Assembly: GCF_029167205.1 (NCBI RefSeq)
Contig: NZ_JARFPL010000010.1
Coordinates: 1-64,000, forward strand
Reading direction: 5' to 3'
Length of the DNA: 64,000 bases
From: Methanocrinis alkalitolerans
GTDB lineage: Archaea > Halobacteriota > Methanosarcinia > Methanotrichales > Methanotrichaceae
The position numbers were made by a program, and so were the translations under genes. The first letter of the stretch is position 1. Each line of letters opens with the position of its first letter. Below, in pieces: positions 7,834 to 16,643 of this stretch. Below the pieces are notes generated by a model. It did not search any database and had not been told where the DNA came from. It worked only from the letters and a program-made list of their open reading frames with translations.

Positions 7834-8558
7834 CAGTCATCACCCTTTCTCAACCTGATTAAAACGCCCAAAGACAATACGAAGATTATAGGAGCGAGGG
7901 CGATGAGGGCGATGAGGCCGAAGCCGTCGACCAGAGGATCGCTCCGCTCCATCATCGACGCCGCCCCGATGGCCACGGCCATGAGGAACGTCACCGCCAT
8001 GGGGCCCGTAGCCACGCCCCCCGCATCGAAGGAGATACCTATGAAGTCCCTGTCGCTGACGAAGAGGAGGAGGATGGCAAGAAGGTATCCTGGTATTATT
8101 ATATAAGATAGCGGGATCCCATAAATGATCCTTGCCATGCCGATGCCCACCAGAACCGCCACCCCCAGGGATAGGGTATAGAGCATGAGGCTGTACTTGA
8201 TGTACCCGGTGGAGGCCTTCTCCACCTGATAGCAGAGGACCCTCACCGCAGGCTCTGCGAAGGTGGCGAGAAAGCCTAGAAGGACGCCGACGGATATTAA
8301 TACCCACTTCTCTTCGTAGCTCCCAAAGAACCGGCCCATATCCTGTCCTGTGGGGAGGAAGCCCAGGAAGACCCCCGATAAGAAGAGGATCATCCCTACG
8401 GCGGTGAATGCCATACCCAAAAGGAGCTTCATTACCTGACGCCTGGGATAACGGAGGTGGAAGACCTGGAATACCAGGAAGAATAGGACCAGGGGGATTA
8501 TCGCCTGGAGGACGTCGATGAAGGCGTGTCTCAGGACGTCCAGCATCGCGCCGATCAA
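7833..8558 (-). CDS. DUF1538 membrane protein, second copy (UmpB-like)
   Basis: 241 residues and six to seven membrane helices (IIPLVLFFLVFQVF; VGMILFLSGVFLGFLP; VLISVGVLLGFLATFAEPAVRVL). The FAEPAVRVL and SFDAGGVATGPMAVTF motifs are typical of DUF1538. Paired DUF1538 proteins have been described as a two-component cation antiporter in a halophilic bacterium (UmpAB; from memory). The gene overlaps the first DUF1538 gene by four bases (ATGA) and the PII-like gene by one base, so the three form one translation unit. Confidence 0.85.
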   Translation of the reverse strand: MIGAMLDVLRHAFIDVLQAIIPLVLFFLVFQVFHLRYPRRQVMKLLLGMAFTAVGMILFLSGVFLGFLPTGQDMGRFFGSYEEKWVLISVGVLLGFLATFAEPAVRVLCYQVEKASTGYIKYSLMLYTLSLGVAVLVGIGMARIIYGIPLSYIIIPGYLLAILLLFVSDRDFIGISFDAGGVATGPMAVTFLMAVAIGAASMMERSDPLVDGFGLIALIALAPIIFVLSLGVLIRLRKGDD

Positions 8559-9250
8559 CTCAAAAACACCCCCAGGAGCATAACGCCCAGGATGGGGCCG
8601 ATGGAGGCGAACCCGATGAGCCCAAAGCCGTCAGATAAGGCGGACCTTCCGGCCATCACCGAAGCCACCCCCGTCCCGAGGGCGAGGATCAGGGGGACGG
8701 TCATGGGGCCGGTGGTCACCCCCCCCGAATCGAAGGATATGGCGAGATAGTCGGGAGGGGTGAAGAAGGATAGGACGATGACCAGAAGGTAGCTGGCGGC
8801 GTAGAGGTACTGGATGGGGACGTTGTAGACGATCCTGAGCATCGATAAGACGACGAAGATCCCCACGCCTAAGGCTATGGAGATTATGAGGGCGGACCTG
8901 GAGATGAGATCTCCGGATACTGCGGTTATGGTGCTGGTGAGGACCCTGACGTCCGGCTCTGCCACCGTCGCGAGGAAGGTTATCATGAACGTCACCACGA
9001 CGAGAAAGATGATCGATCCCCGCTGTGCGAGCTCCCCGCCTATCGCCTCCCCCATAGGAAGCATCCCGATCTTCACCCCCATCAGGAAGAAGGAGAAGCC
9101 GAGGGCCACCATGACGACGCTCAAAAGGAATGTGGCGATCTTATCAGCCGGAGACCCGATGAGGAAGAGCTGGATCAGGAGGACGACGAGGCTTATGGGG
9201 ACTATCGACTGGACCACCTCCTTCAACGCGTCCTTAAAAATCTCCCTCAT
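8555..9250 (-). CDS. DUF1538 membrane protein, first copy (UmpA-like)
   Basis: 231 residues with the same fold as its neighbour: VAEPDVRVLTSTI and SFDSGGVTTGPMTVPLILAL correspond to FAEPAVRVL and SFDAGGVATGPMAV in the second copy. The two genes are an ancient duplication kept side by side. They probably form a heteromeric transporter whose substrate (Na+/H+ suggested for relatives) cannot be read from sequence. First gene of the operon. Confidence 0.85.
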   Translation of the reverse strand: MREIFKDALKEVVQSIVPISLVVLLIQLFLIGSPADKIATFLLSVVMVALGFSFFLMGVKIGMLPMGEAIGGELAQRGSIIFLVVVTFMITFLATVAEPDVRVLTSTITAVSGDLISRSALIISIALGVGIFVVLSMLRIVYNVPIQYLYAASYLLVIVLSFFTPPDYLAISFDSGGVTTGPMTVPLILALGTGVASVMAGRSALSDGFGLIGFASIGPILGVMLLGVFLS

Positions 9251-9361
9251 GGCGAAACTCCTCCGGCTCGACTGCTCTCATCCAGCGTCGACCTCGATGA
9301 TATATCAACATATCCGCATCTGATCCCGCCTCGTTTGGCCCATCTATCACCACCTAGACTG

Positions 9362-11032
9362 TCAATCGAATATCAGCCTCCTCGCCCGCATGGTGGACAG
9401 GTCGATGTAGGGTACGATGGCGGGGGTCGGCTGGATGTTCATCTTCTTCTGGAAGTCCGTCTGCCCCTGCCAGGTGCCGCTGTTTATCGCCGTCACCCCC
9501 TTGTAGCGGGTCATCCCGACGGTATGGACGTGGCCGCAGTGGAGGATCGTCGGCTGCCTCTGGATGACCAGGTGGTCTTCCACCTCCGGGGCTATCGAGA
9601 CCCGGTTGCCGTATATGGGGGACAGGTGCCTCCTCTTCAGCATCTCCACCATGGCCTTCTGCGGCTCGGCGTAGGATAGACCCGGGATCTTGGGGACCAG
9701 GTCGTCTATCGATCTGCCGTGATAGACGAGCCATTCGACTCCCCCAAGCCTGAAGGCCGCCGGGTTTCCGACGAAGGTTACGTTCTTTTTGAAGAGATCC
9801 CGAAGGGAATCGGGTAGGGCGGGCTGCGGCTCCGCCTGCCTCACCATGTCGTGGTTTCCGGGGGATAAGATGATCTTTATCCTCTCAGGGATCTCGCTCA
9901 ACAGCTCCGCCGCCCGGCCATACTGCTCCACGACATCCTTTATCGCCAGGTCCCCCTCCTGTCCTGGATATATGCCGATGCCGTCGACGAGGTCTCCAGC
10001 GATGACGGCGTACCTCACGTTGGAGGCGATCCCCAGGGGGTCATCCGCCTCCCCCCGGATCCAGCCGATGAACCTCTCCCAGGCCTCCTCCATGAAGTAG
10101 GTGGACCCGACGTGAACATCCGATAGGAGGAGGGCGCCTCCCTCTCCGGTGGCGATGGAAGACCGGGCCTGGAGGTCGGGCTGGACCAGGGTCTTGGCGA
10201 AGAACCTCCCCTTCCCATCCGTCGTCCCGGTCACGCCGATCACCTCGTCGGGGACGATCGTCCCCACCTCCTCCGACCCCGGGGCGCCCTTCGAGAAGAT
10301 CACCGTCACCGTCCCGGTGGGGTCCTCCAGCTCCACCACCCGGTTCCCCTTGGCGCTCGTCCTGACGTCCATCACCATCCCGATGATGGAGATCTCCCTC
10401 CCGGCGACGCCCCGTCTCAGGCTTTCGATGGGCCTGGCGTTCATCCTTCCCGAGAGGATCTCCCTGATCTTCGAGTATCGGTCCCTAAAGTACCGGACGA
10501 AGTCCCGATACTCACCGACGCAGGTGGACCTGCCGGTGATGTCGTAGAGCCCCTCGAGGGATGAAGAGACGGGAGCTTTTGGGAGGGCTCCATCCCATCG
10601 GAGGGGAGAGACGGCTTCAGAACGAGCGGCGACGGCAGAATGAGGAACCTCGAGGTCGCCTCGGGGCTCGAAGGTCACGGACGCTCCCGTTCGGGGCGGT
10701 GGGATGGCACAGGAGGGTGGTGTCGGCGGACCTGCCGGAGACGGAGGACGGCGTGGGATCGATTGCTCAGAGGGAGGGCGCCGAACGGAATCATGCCTCT
10801 TCAGATCCGAAGGCATCCTGTGAGGGGAGCCGCCGTCGCCCCCCGCCACCACCGTCCAGCGGGGGCAGCACCGGACCTCCGGCGCCCCCACCACCAGCGT
10901 AGATCTATCGAGCCCCGCGATCACCCCCTCCACCAGCTCTTCGCAGGGGCCGGGATAGGAAGCGATCAGCTCCAGGGCCTCGGGATCTATCATGTACCCC
11001 TCCTCGGCGAACCTCTGGACGATCTCCTGCAT
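9362..11032 (-). CDS. polB: DNA polymerase D small subunit DP1 (3'-5' exonuclease)
   Basis: 556 residues. An N-terminal helical domain (about 1-50) is followed by a Pro/Arg-rich low-complexity linker (about 55-150), an OB fold (about 213-290, GMVMDVRTSAKGNRVVELED) and a calcineurin-like phosphoesterase domain. Metal-binding motifs are LLLSDVHVGS (about 302), IAGDLVDG (about 345), SPGNHDMVR (about 390) and HCGHVHTVG (about 500). All ligands are present, so proofreading exonuclease activity is expected. It pairs with the large subunit DP2, which is not in this window. Divergent from the signal peptidase gene. Confidence 0.95.
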   Translation of the reverse strand: MQEIVQRFAEEGYMIDPEALELIASYPGPCEELVEGVIAGLDRSTLVVGAPEVRCCPRWTVVAGGDGGSPHRMPSDLKRHDSVRRPPSEQSIPRRPPSPAGPPTPPSCAIPPPRTGASVTFEPRGDLEVPHSAVAARSEAVSPLRWDGALPKAPVSSSLEGLYDITGRSTCVGEYRDFVRYFRDRYSKIREILSGRMNARPIESLRRGVAGREISIIGMVMDVRTSAKGNRVVELEDPTGTVTVIFSKGAPGSEEVGTIVPDEVIGVTGTTDGKGRFFAKTLVQPDLQARSSIATGEGGALLLSDVHVGSTYFMEEAWERFIGWIRGEADDPLGIASNVRYAVIAGDLVDGIGIYPGQEGDLAIKDVVEQYGRAAELLSEIPERIKIILSPGNHDMVRQAEPQPALPDSLRDLFKKNVTFVGNPAAFRLGGVEWLVYHGRSIDDLVPKIPGLSYAEPQKAMVEMLKRRHLSPIYGNRVSIAPEVEDHLVIQRQPTILHCGHVHTVGMTRYKGVTAINSGTWQGQTDFQKKMNIQPTPAIVPYIDLSTMRARRLIFD

Positions 11033-11140
11033 CGATACCCCATTATGGCCAGAGCCTTTAGATAAAGGGTGCTACTTGGACCATCGGAGGGGTGGGGACA
11101 GAAAACGGTTATATCGGTAGGGTGCGGATAGAGGGCCACG

Positions 11141-11917
11141 ATGAAACTCGTAGAGTGGCTCAGAGGAGAAGGGAAGATCCAGGGCTTTCTCCGGGACCTT
11201 TTATTCGTCGCCGCGGTGGTGGCCGCCATCTCCATATTCTCTCAGGCGACCCTGGGGGTCTGGACGCCGATGGTGGCGGTGGAGTCGGGGAGCATGCACC
11301 CCAACATGAAGGTGGGGGATATCATCGTCATCCAGGGCGCCTCCAGAACGGAGGTCGTCACCTGGGAGGAGGGTGAGGCAGAAGGCTACACCACCTTCAA
11401 CAACCCGGGAAACGTCATCCTTTACAGGCCCTACGGGAAGGAGAAGCTGACCCTCACCGACCAGGTGGCCCATATATTCCTCCGCAGGCCCTATCCCCCG
11501 GATAAGGCCACCCCCGTCATCCACAGGGCTATGGCTTGGGTCGACGCGGGAGAGCCGATGTGGGAGGGGGGACCCGAGGCGCCCTTCGCAGGATACATCA
11601 CCAAGGGGGACAACAACTCAGAGATAGATCAGAACGCTGGCCAGCTTTTGGGCGTCGTCAGGGAGAGCTACTTCAATGAGCAGATGGCCAAGGGAATGAT
11701 CGAAGAGGTGGGGGCGGGGACCTACCTCGACCACGAGTTCGGGTACACCTTCATAAGGCGGGGGGACGAGACCTACGTCATCTTCGGCATAAATTATCTG
11801 ATGCCCGTTCACGAGGACTGGGTTATAGGCGTCGCCCGCTTCAGGGTGCCCGTCGTCGGATACGTGAGGCTCCTTCCGAACATCATAGGAAACGAGATAA
11901 GAGAGCTATTGAGCTAG
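11141..11917 (+). CDS. Archaeal signal peptidase I (S26B)
   Basis: 258 residues. One N-terminal membrane helix (LLFVAAVVAAISIFSQATLGV) is followed by the catalytic VESGSMHPNMKVGDIIVI box with the nucleophile Ser. The VILYRPYG, TPVIHRAMAW (His replacing bacterial Lys, as in ER-type and archaeal enzymes) and YITKGDNN boxes follow. It removes signal peptides of exported proteins at the outer face of the membrane. It extends past the usual 180-200 residues, with about 60 C-terminal residues ending in a second hydrophobic stretch. Confidence 0.93.
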   Translation: MKLVEWLRGEGKIQGFLRDLLFVAAVVAAISIFSQATLGVWTPMVAVESGSMHPNMKVGDIIVIQGASRTEVVTWEEGEAEGYTTFNNPGNVILYRPYGKEKLTLTDQVAHIFLRRPYPPDKATPVIHRAMAWVDAGEPMWEGGPEAPFAGYITKGDNNSEIDQNAGQLLGVVRESYFNEQMAKGMIEEVGAGTYLDHEFGYTFIRRGDETYVIFGINYLMPVHEDWVIGVARFRVPVVGYVRLLPNIIGNEIRELLS

Positions 11918-11956
11918 AATCCGAACCGCCATCGCCGGACGGGCCCACCGCAGGAC

Positions 11957-12673
11957 CTAGGCCCGCCTCCTCGCCACCACAGCCCAGTGGTCCTGGTGGT
12001 AGGGTCGAAGGTCGGTGGTGGAGATAACCTCGACCCCCGCAATCCGCCCGACCTCCTCCCTCGCCACCTCTTTTGGGTCCCTCGTCACGTCGATGGACCT
12101 CGCCTTGATCATCAGGACGAGGGCTCCTCCGGGCTTAAGATAACGGGCGACATTCCGATTTGCGATCTCCGCCTGGTTCCTCTGGGCCACGTCCTGATAG
12201 ACGAGGTCCGCGGGCTCCAGAAATGGCCCGTACCTCTCGGGGGAGGAGGCGTCTTCGAGGAGGGGTACTATGTTGTCGCGGGCCGCGCAGAGGACCAGAA
12301 GGTCGCGCATCGACCTCGGCGAGAACTCCACAGCGTAGACGAGGCCGGTGGGGACGAGATCGCTGACGTGGCTTGCCGTCGTCCCGGTGGCGGCGCCGAG
12401 GTAGAGGACCTTCGAGTCGGGGGATAGGTTTAGATCATCGATGAGCGCCTCAAGGCAGCCGGCGAGACGGCCCTTCAATATGAGAGCTGCGAGCTTGCTC
12501 CTGTAAGGGTCCCAGATGCGAAGGCCGTCGACGATCCTCTCGCCGTAAACGGGAACGGGAACTTTGGGGCGGGTCGCCACCCTCGTCTCGCCAAAATGGT
12601 CCAAGAAGTAAATTCCGATGGAAGGCTCCGAGACCTGCAAACTCAAAGCCGCCCCTTTTTCGGTCCAGCTCAC
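11957..12673 (-). CDS. flpA: Fibrillarin-like rRNA/tRNA 2'-O-methyltransferase
   Basis: 238 residues. The SAM-binding motif is KVLYLGAATGTTASHVSDL. Catalytic-core segments are YAVEFSPRSMRDLL, DLVYQDVAQRNQAEI and GGALVLMIKARSIDV. It is the methyltransferase of archaeal C/D-box RNPs, working with Nop5 and L7Ae on rRNA and tRNA. The start is the GTG at 12673, which follows a GGGAGGT ribosome-binding site. The usual partner gene nop5 is not adjacent. Confidence 0.95.
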   Translation of the reverse strand: MSWTEKGAALSLQVSEPSIGIYFLDHFGETRVATRPKVPVPVYGERIVDGLRIWDPYRSKLAALILKGRLAGCLEALIDDLNLSPDSKVLYLGAATGTTASHVSDLVPTGLVYAVEFSPRSMRDLLVLCAARDNIVPLLEDASSPERYGPFLEPADLVYQDVAQRNQAEIANRNVARYLKPGGALVLMIKARSIDVTRDPKEVAREEVGRIAGVEVISTTDLRPYHQDHWAVVARRRA

Positions 12674-12716
12674 CTGCGACCTCCCACCATCAGCCTTTTG
12701 ATCTTCTGCTCCTCGT

Positions 12717-13139
12717 TCAGAGCTCGTGGCCCAGGGAGGTGGTCGTCAGCTTGACGTGCTTGACCCCTTTGAGGGCCATCATCTTCTCCGCCGCCTTCCT
12801 GACCTCCTGCCCCTCGCCCCTGAGGGTGACGATCTCGAGGCAGTTCTCGTGGTCCAGGTGGACGTGGAGGGTAGACTGGATGATATCAGTGAACTCATGC
12901 TGGATGTTGGTGAGGGCGTCCACAAGCCCCCTCTGGTGATGAGAGTAGACCATGGTGATCACCCCGACCCGGTCCCCTTTGACGTCGCTCATCCACTCGT
13001 AGTGGACGATGTAGTTTCTGATGGCGTCCCTGATCCCCTCAGACCGGGATGAGTAGCCCCTCTGCTCGATTATACCGTCGAACCTGGTCAAGAGCGATTC
13101 CGGAAGAGAGACCCCAATCCTCATCAGTTCCTGTTCCAT
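12717..13139 (-). CDS. nikR: Nickel-responsive regulator NikR
   Basis: 140 residues. An N-terminal ribbon-helix-helix (MRIGVSLPESLLTRFDGII, SRSEGIRDAIRNY) is followed by an ACT-like nickel domain. Expected ligands are the His in MVYSHHQRG, HVHLDHENCLE (His and Cys) and the partner His across the tetramer. It represses nickel uptake when Ni(II) is in excess. Nickel matters here because methanogens use it in F430, CODH and hydrogenases. No transporter gene is adjacent. A spaced inverted repeat directly upstream fits autoregulation. Confidence 0.95.
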   Translation of the reverse strand: MEQELMRIGVSLPESLLTRFDGIIEQRGYSSRSEGIRDAIRNYIVHYEWMSDVKGDRVGVITMVYSHHQRGLVDALTNIQHEFTDIIQSTLHVHLDHENCLEIVTLRGEGQEVRKAAEKMMALKGVKHVKLTTTSLGHEL

Positions 13140-13156
13140 AAATATAACCTCTGACC

Positions 13157-13187
13157 TAGATTAGAGTCATATATAGTAATAAATCTA
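13157..13187. promoter_or_regulatory. Candidate NikR operator over the nikR promoter
   Basis: Inverted repeat TAGATT - 19 bases - AATCTA, with a TATATA core in the spacer, 18-48 bases upstream of the nikR start. Widely spaced dyads (GTATGA-N16-TCATAC in E. coli) are typical for NikR. The sequence differs and the spacing is longer, so the assignment is tentative. Confidence 0.35.
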
Positions 13188-13259
13188 TTGGCACAGATTC
13201 TGAATAAATAGGACGAAGTGGGAGATCAAGGGAAGAGGAGAGATCAGAGGAAAGCCAGA

Positions 13260-13313
13260 GATCAAAGGTGGGGCGAGGATCAAAGGTGGGGTGAGGATCA
13301 AAGGTGAGGTGAG
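13260..13313. repeat. Three 18-bp direct repeats
   Basis: Units at 13260, 13278 and 13296 read GATCAAAGGTGGGGCGAG with one or two changes. Looser copies (GAGATCAAGG, GAGATCAGAGG) precede them from about 13220. The repeat fills the gap between divergent nikR and the next gene. No function seen. Confidence 0.7.
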
Positions 13314-13365
13314 GAGGTCTGCGGCATAAAAGCTTTAGACCAGCTGAGAAGAAGGGCCTTCAGAG

Positions 13366-13929
13366 ATGGCAGATATAGCGATAATCGGCGAGAAGACCTT
13401 CCTCTTCGATAAGCTCCTGGCGGAGACGGGAAGGGAGCACCAGTTCGTCAAGCCCGAGATCCTGGGAAGCCCCTTCCTCCCCCGGTTCAGGATGGTGATG
13501 ATACCGACGGGCTTCGCCAACCCCCAGTACTCCAGGGCCCTCCCCGCCCTCCGGGCCGCCAAGTCCAGGATCGCGGAGTTCCTGGAGAGAGGGGGGGTCG
13601 TCACCGTCTTCGGCCCCCTGGTCCCCGAGCATGACTACGAATGGCTCCCCCTCCCCCTCAAATACGTCGGCGATTACCGGAGCGCCGATCTCGTCCCGGC
13701 ATCTGACCACCCCTGCACCGCCCTCGTCGACGCGAAGGCCGCGGAATGCGACGGCTACCTCGTCCCAGGAGAGGGGTTCTCGACCGCCCTCACCGACGAG
13801 CGGGGAAGGGCCGTCCTCGTCGTCGGGAAGTTCGGCCAGGGCAAGATCGTCGCCACCACCATCCACGAGTTCCCCTCGACGGAGTTCCTCTGCTGGGCCG
13901 CCGACGAGGGAGAGCCGGCTAAGATCTGA
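13366..13929 (+). CDS. Conserved hypothetical, amidotransferase-like fold
   Basis: 187 residues. MADIAIIGEKTFLFDKLLAE at the N-terminus is followed by MVMIPTGFANPQYSRALPAL, FLERGGVVTVFGPL and GRAVLVVGKFGQGKIVATTI. The alternation of beta strands with a GGVVTVFGP turn and a late GxGKIVATTIHE segment resembles class I glutamine-amidotransferase or ThuA-like folds. No catalytic Cys-His-Glu set is evident. Function unknown; probably in one transcript with the next two or three genes. Confidence 0.6.
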   Translation: MADIAIIGEKTFLFDKLLAETGREHQFVKPEILGSPFLPRFRMVMIPTGFANPQYSRALPALRAAKSRIAEFLERGGVVTVFGPLVPEHDYEWLPLPLKYVGDYRSADLVPASDHPCTALVDAKAAECDGYLVPGEGFSTALTDERGRAVLVVGKFGQGKIVATTIHEFPSTEFLCWAADEGEPAKI

Positions 13930-13967
13930 AGAGATGATAGATCTGAAGATGAGAGAGGGACGATGAT

Positions 13968-14348
13968 ATGGAGCTGGAAGAGGAAGGCAGAGGAGAGCGA
14001 AGGGATGAGCTGGCCGGAGAGGAGCCGGCAGGAGATGAGGCCGCCGAAGAAGATCTCTACGAGGTCGACGAGGACGAGATCTCCCGGGAGATGGAGGCCC
14101 TGGGGGCGCGAAAGAGGAGCCATCGGCGCCAGGAGATCGAGGCCGCCCTGAAGGCCGCCCGAGAGAGGGGCGACGCAGGAGAGGGCGCCCTCATCCTCCT
14201 CAATCTCGACGGCGGCGAGTGCCTATCATTCGACGGCTACCCCGAGGCCCTCGAATACATGGGACGGCATAAGGGGAGGTGGTATCTGGCGCCGAGGGGG
14301 ATCGACCGGAGGATCACCGGCAGCCACCGGGACGCCCCCGAGGGGTGA
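13968..14348 (+). CDS. Acidic hypothetical protein
   Basis: 126 residues. The first 45 are mostly Glu/Asp (MELEEEGRGERRDELAGEE start). A basic helix (RKRSHRRQEIEAALKAARER) follows. The C-terminal part (ALILLNLDGGECLSFDGYPE, YMGRHKGRWYLAPRGIDRRI) looks like a small folded domain. I do not recognise a family. It begins about 40 bases after the previous gene. Confidence 0.5.
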   Translation: MELEEEGRGERRDELAGEEPAGDEAAEEDLYEVDEDEISREMEALGARKRSHRRQEIEAALKAARERGDAGEGALILLNLDGGECLSFDGYPEALEYMGRHKGRWYLAPRGIDRRITGSHRDAPEG

Positions 14349-14403
14349 GCTGGCGTCAGCCCAAAGCACAACAATTTTCTTTCATGGAAGAGAAGATAAC
14401 GCC

Positions 14404-15171
14404 ATGAGATCCTTCGTCCTCTCCCCAGCAGCAGGAAAACGACTTATCGGCAGAGCGATGGCGAGCCACCCCGCCATCGAAGCCGCCCTCGAATCGAGAA
14501 CCATCGTCATCATCGCCGGGACGACCAACGGATACGTCGCAGAAGAGATCCTCGCGAAGATCGGACAATTCAACGGGTTCTCGCGAGATAGGTTCTTCCG
14601 GGGGATAACCCTCCCGCCATGGCTCCCCACCGACGAAGACGGGATGCTCCACGACATGTCCGGCTTTCCCGGAGACGTGGTCATCGTCAGCGGCCGCTGG
14701 CAGAAAGGGAAGACGATCCTCAACGTGGTGAACAAGCTCAAGGAAGGGGACGTCATAGTCAAGGGCGCCAACTCCCTGGACCTCTGGGCGAAGCGGGCCG
14801 CCGTCCTCATCGGCCATCCGAGAGGAGGGACCATCGGCCTCGCCCTCCAGGCGGTGGTGGGCCGCCGGGTCAGGCTGATCCTCCCCGTGGGGCTCGAGAA
14901 GCGGGTCTATTGCGACCTCGACGACCTGGCGGCGAGGCTGAACGCCCCCGGAGCCCAGGGGCCGCGGCTCCTTCCGGTATCCGGCGAGGTCTTCTCTGAG
15001 ATCGAGGCGATCGAGCTCCTCACAGGGGCGAAGGCGGAGCTCGTGGCCGCCGGCGGCGTCTCCGGCGCTGAAGGGGCCGTCTGGCTCGCCGTCGATGGAG
15101 GCGTCGAGGAGATGGCGGCAGCTGAGGAGCTCCTGGCGGCCGTCGCGGCGGAGCCGGGGTTTGAGCTCTGA
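14404..15171 (+). CDS. Conserved hypothetical protein
   Basis: 255 residues, soluble, alternating alpha/beta. Conserved-looking pieces are RTIVIIAGTTNGYVAEEIL, MLHDMSGFPGDVVIVSGRW, KLKEGDVIVKGANSLD, HPRGGTIGLALQAVVGRR and LILPVGLEKRVY. The gene is well coded and typical of methanogen conserved proteins of unknown function. It starts at the ATG following GCC at 14401 and is close to the GNAT gene downstream. Confidence 0.65.
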   Translation: MRSFVLSPAAGKRLIGRAMASHPAIEAALESRTIVIIAGTTNGYVAEEILAKIGQFNGFSRDRFFRGITLPPWLPTDEDGMLHDMSGFPGDVVIVSGRWQKGKTILNVVNKLKEGDVIVKGANSLDLWAKRAAVLIGHPRGGTIGLALQAVVGRRVRLILPVGLEKRVYCDLDDLAARLNAPGAQGPRLLPVSGEVFSEIEAIELLTGAKAELVAAGGVSGAEGAVWLAVDGGVEEMAAAEELLAAVAAEPGFEL

Positions 15172-15202
15172 GCTTTCGAATTTTGACCCCCCAGGTGAAT
15201 AG

Positions 15203-15724
15203 ATGATCATCATCCGAGAAGAGCACCCCGAGGACGTCGAGGCGATCCGGCGGGTCAACGACGCCGCCTTCCGCCAGCCGGCCGAGGCCGAGGTCGTCGA
15301 CCGGCTCCGAGAGAACTGCCCAGACCTCCTATCCCTGGTGGCGGTGCACAGGGACGAAGTGTTGGGCCACATCCTCTTCAGCCCCGCCTCCATCGGAGGA
15401 GAGGGGGCGACCCCCGCGGTCATGGGGATGGGGCTTGCGCCGATGGCCGTCCTCCCGGGATGGCAGGGGCAGGGGATCGGCTCCCTCCTCATCCACAACG
15501 GGATAAAGATGCTGAGGGAGAGGGGATGCCCCTTCATCATCGTCCTCGGCTACCCGGAGTACTACCCCCGGTTCGGCTTCGAGAGGGCCTCCCGCTACGA
15601 CATCCACAGCCAGTGGCCGGAGGTCCCCGACGAGGCCTTCATGATCCTCATCCTGAACAAGACGGCGATGGTGGGGGCATCAGGGATCGCAAGCTATCGA
15701 AAGGAGTTCGACGAGGCCGTGTAA
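15203..15724 (+). CDS. GNAT-family N-acetyltransferase
   Basis: 173 residues. The acetyl-CoA pyrophosphate loop is LAPMAVLPGWQGQGIGSLLI, the Q/RxxGxG/A motif. YYPRFGFERASRYDI follows, as in the YhbS-like branch. The substrate is unknown. It is the last of a plus-strand run of four genes. Confidence 0.85.
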   Translation: MIIIREEHPEDVEAIRRVNDAAFRQPAEAEVVDRLRENCPDLLSLVAVHRDEVLGHILFSPASIGGEGATPAVMGMGLAPMAVLPGWQGQGIGSLLIHNGIKMLRERGCPFIIVLGYPEYYPRFGFERASRYDIHSQWPEVPDEAFMILILNKTAMVGASGIASYRKEFDEAV

Positions 15725-15825
15725 AAGTATGAAGAGGCGCTGAACCGGATGGGCTGTTGCCCTCAGATCAGCGCCGAATTTGGGTAGAGGTTGATAAGGA
15801 TCGAGCGGATAATACAACTGCAATT

Positions 15826-15993
15826 TCATCCCATGTTCTTCTTCCTGAGATACAACGCACCCCATATCAGGCCTATGACGACAGTAGCTGTGAACGCCAA
15901 AGCACTTAATAATATATGATCTTGAATATATAAAATATAACTGATTATTAAGCCAGCTATGCCAAATAGAATCATATTTTCATCGCGATTCAT
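15826..15993 (-). CDS. Small two-helix membrane protein (55 aa)
   Basis: An open frame from ATG 15993 to TGA 15826. It starts MNRDENMILFGIAGLIISY and has two membrane helices (ILFGIAGLIISYILYI; ALAFTATVVIGLIWGALYL) and a KKNMG end. It lies at the 3' end of the ATP synthase transcription direction. Too short for family assignment. The clear two-helix pattern with charged ends supports a real gene. Confidence 0.5.
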   Translation of the reverse strand: MNRDENMILFGIAGLIISYILYIQDHILLSALAFTATVVIGLIWGALYLRKKNMG

Positions 15994-16052
15994 CTTTATC
16001 CGACCTCAAAAGTCTCGAGAACTCTTTACCGTGCGGGGATATACTCCCCAAA

Positions 16053-16445
16053 TTACCGCTTCTGGACATCCTCTCTGGTCCTGCGCCGTGACTTCAGAGA
16101 GAGATCACGTCCCGACGCCATTGAGAGCCTCCTCCACTCGACAATGTGATGGACCCGTTCTATAATCCCATCAAGATGCTCTGCTTCAATCTCGGGGGAG
16201 AGATCGCCGGAATCGAGCTCTTTCAGGAACTCGGCGAGCTTCATTCTGATGAGATGCGCCTCGGCATCGTCCCTGTATCTCGAAGAGATCTCGTCCAGCT
16301 TTTTCATGGAGCTGTTCAGAGACTCTCGATAACGGTCATACGCCCCCGGATCCGGCCTCTCGATCTCGGCCTCCGTGATCGCTTCTTTTGCCACCGTTAA
16401 AAGCGCCTCAACATCCTGGAATATGTATCCACTCGCCTCGACCAT
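16053..16445 (-). CDS. Hypothetical helical protein downstream of ATP synthase genes
   Basis: 130 residues from ATG 16445, which follows a GGGAG ribosome-binding site (the open frame upstream of it is the antisense of a small gene). Mostly charged helices (LLTVAKEAITEAEIERP, SLNSSMKKLDEISSRYRDD, MKLAEFLKELDSGDLS), so probably coiled coil. No family recognised. Same strand and close spacing as the ATP synthase operon genes. Confidence 0.55.
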   Translation of the reverse strand: MVEASGYIFQDVEALLTVAKEAITEAEIERPDPGAYDRYRESLNSSMKKLDEISSRYRDDAEAHLIRMKLAEFLKELDSGDLSPEIEAEHLDGIIERVHHIVEWRRLSMASGRDLSLKSRRRTREDVQKR

Positions 16446-16465
16446 CGTATCTCCCTCGCCGACGC

Positions 16466-16627
16466 CTAAATCAATCCGATGTAGCGGATCGCAAGATAGA
16501 CCATGTAGGCGCCCCCGATGAAGAGCGAGATTGTAGCACAGATGGAGGCGATCCATATGATGAAGTAGATCTTGACCCGAACATCCTTCTTATTCAACAT
16601 CCGTTCCAGATAATAATCATCATGCAC
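16466..16627 (-). CDS. Small single-helix membrane protein, possible AhaG
   Basis: 53 residues from GTG 16627 (ATG at 16600 is an alternative). A soluble start HDDYYLERMLNKKDVRVK precedes one long hydrophobic stretch (IYFIIWIASICATISLFIGG plus AYMVYLAIRYIGLI). A GGAGGGG ribosome-binding site lies just upstream. In Methanosarcina the ATP synthase operon ends with a small hydrophobic gene, ahaG. Size, place and membrane character fit, but sequence identity could not be checked. Confidence 0.55.
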   Translation of the reverse strand: MHDDYYLERMLNKKDVRVKIYFIIWIASICATISLFIGGAYMVYLAIRYIGLI

Positions 16628-16643
16628 AAACCACCCCTCCTTT

